The notes under the pieces were generated by a model that worked only from the letters and a program-made list of their open reading frames with translations, was not told the origin of the DNA and did not search any database. This document shows positions 5,134 to 9,051 of a stretch of DNA of 9,051 nt, in pieces. Source of the DNA: Sphingobacterium sp. UBA1575 (GTDB lineage Bacteria > Bacteroidota > Bacteroidia > Sphingobacteriales > Sphingobacteriaceae); the NCBI GenBank assembly GCA_002322865.1, contig DCOH01000013.1, positions 1-9,051 on the forward strand. Reading direction: 5' to 3'. Every line of letters starts with the position of its first letter. The stretch's first letter is position 1. Made by a program: the position numbers and the translations under genes.

Positions 5134-6246
5134 ATGAGAGAATTCCTTTTCCTTATTTTAATCATTTTTTGTAAGGTACCTATTTATGCGAATGATGGTG
5201 CCTATTTTGCCTCTGGAAATCAATTGATTCCGATTCAGGAAACCGATATATCCGTTCAAAAGGAAATCCTTAACATCAAAAAGATTAATAATCAATTTAT
5301 TGAAGTATCGGTGTATTACGAGTTTATTAATCCCGGTGCAGATAAGGAAATCATTGTTGGTTTTGAAGCGATGTCTCCGCAAGGAGATGTTGATGGAGCT
5401 CCCAAAAAAGGACTTCACCCATACATGCATAATTTTACGGTGAATATGAATGGGAATAACCTGAAATATCAAGTTTCTTATGTTAAGGATTCTTTGTATG
5501 CCCAACAGGGAAGAATAAAGAGCATCGATCTGAAAAATTTTGATGGTAATACTTCCGGGAATTATGTGGACTTCTTTTATGTCTATCATTTTAACGCGAA
5601 ATTTAAAAAGGGTAAGAATATCATAAAGCATACTTATAAATTTGATGTTTCGGGCAGTGTCGATTACCATTATGATTTTGAATATGTATTAACGGCGGCT
5701 AATCGTTGGGCAAATAAACAAATCGATGATTTTACCTTGAATGTAGACATGGGTAATTTCGAGGAGTTTGATATTCAAAAAACTTTTTTTACGAATAATG
5801 CGGACTGGAAAATCAATGGGATTGGTAAGAAGATGGATGTAAAAGGCTCTCCAAATGGTATTAAAGATAAGGATGCAGTTACATTTTATGTGCAGGATGG
5901 CTCATTGACCTTTCATAAAAAGAATTTTAAGCCAAAGGGTGAACTGTTCATTTATAGTCTAAATACCTATTTGCAATCCTTGAATAATAAAGAAATCGAT
6001 TTTTATTTACCATTTTCCATTCATCAACAAGAGAAATTGGCAATTGATGAACCTGTTTCTTCGCTTCAGCGGAAGATCTTTCGGAATTTGCCTTTTGCAA
6101 GGAGGGGATTTGTTTTTCAAGATAAGGATCTCAAAAATTATTATGAAAGATTGGATTGGTACATGCCAAATCCGGCTTATGTAGCTGATAGTAAAAAGCT
6201 TTCGCTTCCAGAACAAAAATGGATATCGAAATGGAAAGCGATATAA
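5134..6246 (+). CDS. Secreted DUF4424-like protein with C-terminal YARHG domain
   Basis: This 370-residue protein has a signal peptide (MREFLFLILIIFCKVPIYA, predicted cut before Asn 20) and no other membrane segment, so it should be periplasmic or surface-exposed. Residues ~20-285 resemble DUF4424: the NDGAYFASGNQLIPIQETDISVQKE opening, paired strands such as IEVSVYYEFINPG and a long β-rich body with many aromatic residues. Residues ~315-365 match a YARHG domain, reading FARRGFVF where the family name motif is YARHG, then the helix KDLKNYYERLDWY and MPNPAY. YARHG domains occur in extracellular and peptidase-associated proteins and may bind peptidoglycan or another ligand; the role is unproven. 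The start follows the VOC gene stop by 17 bases. A membrane protein gene follows 37 bases later. The domain calls come from motif recognition and are fairly secure for YARHG, moderate for DUF4424. Confidence 0.88.
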   Translation: MREFLFLILIIFCKVPIYANDGAYFASGNQLIPIQETDISVQKEILNIKKINNQFIEVSVYYEFINPGADKEIIVGFEAMSPQGDVDGAPKKGLHPYMHNFTVNMNGNNLKYQVSYVKDSLYAQQGRIKSIDLKNFDGNTSGNYVDFFYVYHFNAKFKKGKNIIKHTYKFDVSGSVDYHYDFEYVLTAANRWANKQIDDFTLNVDMGNFEEFDIQKTFFTNNADWKINGIGKKMDVKGSPNGIKDKDAVTFYVQDGSLTFHKKNFKPKGELFIYSLNTYLQSLNNKEIDFYLPFSIHQQEKLAIDEPVSSLQRKIFRNLPFARRGFVFQDKDLKNYYERLDWYMPNPAYVADSKKLSLPEQKWISKWKAI

Positions 6247-6283
6247 TATTAAACCAATATTTTTAACCTAAATAATCAAATTA

Positions 6284-6886
6284 ATGAATCCAGCTAAGAA
6301 TTTGGAAAGATACCTTCCTTTCGGCTATGCTTTTTTAGTTATCATGGGAATCATCAAAGAATCGGTGAAATTCTATCAATTGGGAATAAATATTCTTGAT
6401 TTTTCTTCCATTACTGATATTCTAATGAGTCCAATCGCTACACTAACCATGCATCCTTTGATTTTTTGTGTAGTCATGATTACCATGACTTTTGGATATT
6501 ATTACCCTATATTTATACAAAAACACCTGCACAAGAAGTGGGTTCAAAAATCCATCAACTTAAAAAATATGGAAAATATGAGTTCTGCAGAGGTCAATGA
6601 TTTTCTATCGAAAAAATCGGTACAATTGGCGACAACCCTGGTATTGTCCATGTTTTTAGGATTAGGATTTGGACAAGGTATGATTACGAAGGAACAAATT
6701 CTTAACGATGAATTTAAATATCGGAATACGCTTACCTATTCGAGTGGTGAAAAGGAAGAAATTGCCTTAATTCATTCAAATAGTCAATATTATTTTTATT
6801 TGCCGAAAGGATCCAAGAAAATTCAGATCACCCCAATTTCTTCCATCAAGCAGTTAGAAGTAACCAAAAACAGAATGTTAGATTAA
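6284..6886 (+). CDS. Uncharacterised three-helix membrane protein
   Basis: This 200-residue protein has three hydrophobic segments: residues ~11-25 (LPFGYAFLVIMGIIK), ~57-78 (HPLIFCVVMITMTFGYYYPIFI) and ~115-134 (LATTLVLSMFLGLGFGQGMI). The Lys-rich loop 80-112 is likely cytoplasmic by the positive-inside rule, which would put the ~65-residue C-terminal tail outside the cytoplasm. The tail is β-rich (TYSSGEKEEIALIHSNSQYYFYLPKG), ending in 'ITPISSIKQLEV', which resembles small β-barrel tails seen in Bacteroidota membrane proteins of unknown role. I do not recognise the family. The gene ends 6 bases before the YcxB-like gene, so the two are almost certainly co-transcribed, and both are inner-membrane proteins. 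Confidence 0.85.
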   Translation: MNPAKNLERYLPFGYAFLVIMGIIKESVKFYQLGINILDFSSITDILMSPIATLTMHPLIFCVVMITMTFGYYYPIFIQKHLHKKWVQKSINLKNMENMSSAEVNDFLSKKSVQLATTLVLSMFLGLGFGQGMITKEQILNDEFKYRNTLTYSSGEKEEIALIHSNSQYYFYLPKGSKKIQITPISSIKQLEVTKNRMLD

Positions 6887-6892
6887 AAAAAT

Positions 6893-7435
6893 ATGAAATT
6901 AGAATTTACCCTTCACGAAGCGGACTATGTGGATTTTAGTCTATATGTGGCTTCCAAATCGGAAAGTATTAGAAAAAGGAGGCAGCTAACAAAATGGGTA
7001 ATTCCCATTTGTTATTTATTAATGAGTGCTTACTTTTTTTATTCAGGATATCAGTTGGGGGCCTATATTTTTCTTGCGATCTCTGTGATGTGGATTTTTA
7101 GTTATCCTGGCTATGAAGCTAAAAAGTATATCCGACATTATAAAAAACATATCCAACAAAACATAAGTAAAAGTTTGGATAAGGTGGTAAGTATGGAGTT
7201 TCTAGATGGTTATATTATATCAAAAGATGGCATGAAGGAGACCAAGGTTAGATTTGATGAATTGACGGAGATTATTGAAACAGGGAAGGCGTTTTATCTG
7301 ATGATTGATGAAGGCCATGGTTTTATAATTCCCAAATCCAAGGTGGATATGCAATCGGTAGGAGATTATTTCTATAAATTATCCGAAGATCTTCAGATTG
7401 CTTATAAAGAGGATTTGAACTGGTCTTGGAAATAA
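6893..7435 (+). CDS. YcxB-like membrane protein
   Basis: This 180-residue protein has the layout of the YcxB-like family (PF14317): an N-terminal strand-helix (MKLEFTLHEADYVDFSLYVASKS), a basic turn (RKRRQLTK), two membrane helices in tandem at ~34-50 and ~54-70, and a β-rich cytoplasmic domain from ~97 to 150 (VVSMEFLDGYIISKDGMKETKVRFDELTEIIETGKAFYLMI, then GFIIPKS). The function of the family is unknown. The start ATG comes after an A-run (GATTAAAAAAAT), typical for Bacteroidota starts without Shine-Dalgarno. It lies 6 bases after the three-helix gene and 13 before the TPR gene, in the core of the operon. The family is fairly clear from the fold pattern; the role is not. Confidence 0.85.
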   Translation: MKLEFTLHEADYVDFSLYVASKSESIRKRRQLTKWVIPICYLLMSAYFFYSGYQLGAYIFLAISVMWIFSYPGYEAKKYIRHYKKHIQQNISKSLDKVVSMEFLDGYIISKDGMKETKVRFDELTEIIETGKAFYLMIDEGHGFIIPKSKVDMQSVGDYFYKLSEDLQIAYKEDLNWSWK

Positions 7436-7448
7436 AAAAAATGTCTGG

Positions 7449-8306
7449 ATGAAATCAATTTTCTTAATTATTTCGTTTGTTTTTGCTGCATTTTTTGGAA
7501 ATGCGCAAGTGTTGTCCTTCGATCAGAAGTTTTATGATGCTCTAGATAAATGGGTGGTATTTGAAGGCACTGGGAATCCTAAAAAGCATTTGGTTGGTTT
7601 TGTTTACTTAGATGAGCAGGCGGGGATTTCTTTTCGGCATCATGCGTCTCTTCTGGAAAGAGAAGGAGGGATAATTTTAGTTGATCCGATTACGGATGCC
7701 ATTATCGCGGCAAGACTTGACTCTAGGACAGTTGACTTGGCTATTTTATCGGATAAGCAGTTGCAGGAGCTGAAGCTTCCCAAGGAGCCCAATTGGTTAT
7801 CGGTTTATAAAGTCAACGAACAAACCGATAAATATCAGGTAGCCAAAGGAAGGGCATACAATGCGGCCGGTGTTATTGATTTGGCATTGCCGATCCTGTT
7901 GAAAGTGTATGAGAAAAATCCGCATCTTGAAGGCCTTGAATTTGAGCTGGCCTATGCCTATAACCATATTGGAAGTTTTTACAAAGCTGTGGTGGTTTTG
8001 AATAAGGCTATTGAGAATGATCCTGATAACTTCTGGTATTATAGGGAGTTAGGGTTTTCATTTAAACATCTTAATAACCTAAAGGAAGCGGAACGGATTT
8101 ATTTAAAGGGTATTGATCTTTCAAATGATAACTATCAAAAAGCTGAAATGGCGATCAATATGGTGCAGAGTTTTTTCCATGTTAAGGATCGGAAGAAGTT
8201 TGATGAATGGGTATCGATCCTTAAGAAATATGCAGATGAAGACTCTCAATTTCTGGATTATATTCCGGTATTTGAGGAGCGTTGGGATATGCAAAGAGAA
8301 AAATAA
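7449..8306 (+). CDS. Secreted TPR-repeat protein
   Basis: This 285-residue protein has a signal peptide (MKSIFLIISFVFAAFFGNA, cut before Gln 20) with no lipobox, so it should be periplasmic. Residues ~30-125 form a β-rich domain of unknown type (KHLVGFVYLDEQAGISF, GIILVDPITDAIIAAR). TPR-like helical repeats cover ~135-265, the clearest being 161-193 (ELAYAYNHIGSFYKAVVVLNKAIENDP) and 195-227 (YRELGFSFKHLNNLKEAERIYLKGI). TPRs usually bind other proteins. ATG 7449 is preferred: an ATG at 7440 is out of frame and stops within three codons. The gene is 13 bases after the YcxB-like gene and 34 before the next. It may link the secreted DUF4424-YARHG protein with other envelope proteins, which is inference from operon position only. 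Confidence 0.87.
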   Translation: MKSIFLIISFVFAAFFGNAQVLSFDQKFYDALDKWVVFEGTGNPKKHLVGFVYLDEQAGISFRHHASLLEREGGIILVDPITDAIIAARLDSRTVDLAILSDKQLQELKLPKEPNWLSVYKVNEQTDKYQVAKGRAYNAAGVIDLALPILLKVYEKNPHLEGLEFELAYAYNHIGSFYKAVVVLNKAIENDPDNFWYYRELGFSFKHLNNLKEAERIYLKGIDLSNDNYQKAEMAINMVQSFFHVKDRKKFDEWVSILKKYADEDSQFLDYIPVFEERWDMQREK

Positions 8307-8340
8307 TTGGTAAATTTAGCTATTCAAAATTGATATATCT

Positions 8341-8952
8341 ATGGAATTGATTAAACCTTTCACAAGTGCCAGCCAAGCAATTGATCTGTTGGATAATGGC
8401 GGTAAGTTCTACAATATTTTTACCAGTGCAGATGATGATATTATTTCTCCTTCGGAAGTGGGGAAATTAGCCGGTGTGGTGTTTGAAAAGCAGAAAGCGG
8501 TGTTGTATCTGCAATTGGCTCTTTCAAAATTATCATCACGGGAGCAATTGGAAGTGGAAGGCAGGTTTGATGATACCCTTTCAGAAAACTATGCCAAGTT
8601 TCAGGCGGAAACTTTGCATTCGGTGAGGAACTTGAACGATAATAAGATTTCTACGAATGTGATTATTAGGGGGACAGTAAGGAAAATTGAAGAAGCAGGG
8701 TATGTGACTGGTTTTATTCAGATTCCGGTGGTGGATACTTTTACGTTGATTCCAATTTCGGAGACTTATACGGTGTATGAATTGATGGAAGAGGGGAATG
8801 GGACAGGTGTTTTATTGGCGCATGAGAAATCGGAGGCAGAAATGCCAGAAAGAGTTTTGACTATTGCTGGGGTGGTTAAGGAGTTTCAGTTGGAAGAATC
8901 GGAGGGAAGTAGTACGCAGAAGTTTATTGAGGTAAGTTATTACGCGGAGTAG
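8341..8952 (+). CDS. Uncharacterised cytoplasmic protein, possible OB-like core
   Basis: I do not recognise this 203-residue protein. It has no signal peptide or membrane segment. Residues ~1-100 are mostly helical (SASQAIDLLDNGG, VGKLAGVVFEKQKAVLYLQLALSKL, and a further helix near 80-98). Residues ~103-200 are β-rich with two strand patterns that resemble each other: STNVIIRGTVRKIEE near 104-118 and RVLTIAGVVKEFQLEE near 171-186. Both read like 'strand-G-x-V-strand', a feature of OB-type barrels, but this is weak evidence. It starts 34 bases after the TPR gene and may be the last operon gene or have its own start; TAAATTTA just upstream is a near-match to the -7 element with no -33 partner. 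A REP-like cluster begins within 15 bases of the stop, marking the end of the unit. Confidence 0.8.
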   Translation: MELIKPFTSASQAIDLLDNGGKFYNIFTSADDDIISPSEVGKLAGVVFEKQKAVLYLQLALSKLSSREQLEVEGRFDDTLSENYAKFQAETLHSVRNLNDNKISTNVIIRGTVRKIEEAGYVTGFIQIPVVDTFTLIPISETYTVYELMEEGNGTGVLLAHEKSEAEMPERVLTIAGVVKEFQLEESEGSSTQKFIEVSYYAE

Positions 8953-8965
8953 ATTGTTTTTTTCG

Positions 8966-9042
8966 CGTCATTGCGAGGACTCTACGTCATTGCGAGGAAC
9001 GAAGCAATCTTTTTTACGTCATTGCGAGGTACGAAGCAATCT
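8966..9042. repeat. REP-like intergenic repeat cluster
   Basis: Two full copies of a 26-base unit, CGTCATTGCGAGG-N-ACGAAGCAATCT, lie at 8985-9010 and 9017-9042. They differ by one base and are 32 bases apart. A third copy at 8966-8980 is cut short after CGTCATTGCGAGGAC. Each full unit contains an ATTGC/GCAAT inverted repeat around a 10-base centre. AGATTG at 8951-8956, overlapping the stop of the preceding gene, could also pair with CAATCT at the end of copy two. From memory, similar CGTCATTGCGAGG elements occur between genes in many bacterial genomes; I cannot check that here. The element may continue past the window end. Confidence 0.88.
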
Positions 9043-9051
9043 TTACACTAA

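Noticed and set aside
5158..5670. Long antisense reading frame of 170 residues.
   Set aside because: It lies opposite the DUF4424-YARHG gene, has an unnatural Ile/Arg-rich composition and no family pattern; it is a shadow of the coding strand.
8113..8313. Overlapping + strand frame within the TPR gene end.
   Set aside because: Its composition (Met, Trp, Arg rich) is that of an out-of-frame reading of TPR codons.
8966..9042. CRISPR array at the right end.
   Set aside because: Gaps between repeats are only 4-6 bases, with no unique spacers of 25-40 bases; it is a REP-like cluster.

Overview
The window looks like a chromosomal stretch of a Bacteroidota bacterium, most likely of the Sphingobacteriaceae (Sphingobacterium/Pedobacter type). 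The reasons are the protein families (DUF1573 lipoprotein, AraC-type HTH resembling the output domain of Bacteroidota TPR regulators, DUF6364/PIN pair, DUF4424 with YARHG), A-rich translation starts without clear Shine-Dalgarno sequences, and a promoter before the tRNA gene that matches the Bacteroidota TTTG / TAnnTTTG consensus. Genus is inference; no marker gene is present. All convincing genes are on the + strand.

Layout. 1-713: C-terminal part of a gene cut by the window edge, with a probable galactose-binding-like end domain. 724-1254: DUF1573 lipoprotein. 1282-1683: a short AraC-type DNA-binding protein with no sensor domain. 1725-1880: a complete tRNA-Ser(UGA) unit with promoter, gene and hairpin terminator. 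1983-3104: an endonuclease/exonuclease/phosphatase-family enzyme with its catalytic residues intact. 3105-3525: a non-coding region holding the most unusual signal of the window, about eleven 11-bp units with helically phased A/T-tracts and an embedded perfect 13-bp inverted repeat. 3526-4641: an AT-richer patch with a lipoprotein whose tail resembles a thioredoxin fold without cysteines, then a toxin-antitoxin locus whose antitoxin looks whole and whose PIN toxin has lost its middle. 4727-5116: a VOC/glyoxalase-like protein.

5134-8952: five closely spaced genes that probably form an operon: a secreted DUF4424-YARHG protein, a three-helix membrane protein, a YcxB-like membrane protein, a secreted TPR protein and an unrecognised cytoplasmic protein. 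Three or four of the five are envelope proteins, so the operon probably has an envelope-related role; none has an assignable reaction. The window ends in a REP-like intergenic cluster with two full copies and one truncated copy of a 26-bp unit.

There is no transposase, integrase, CRISPR array, or complete recognisable defence system. The best leads are the phased 11-bp array, the internally deleted toxin, and the uncharacterised five-gene operon.
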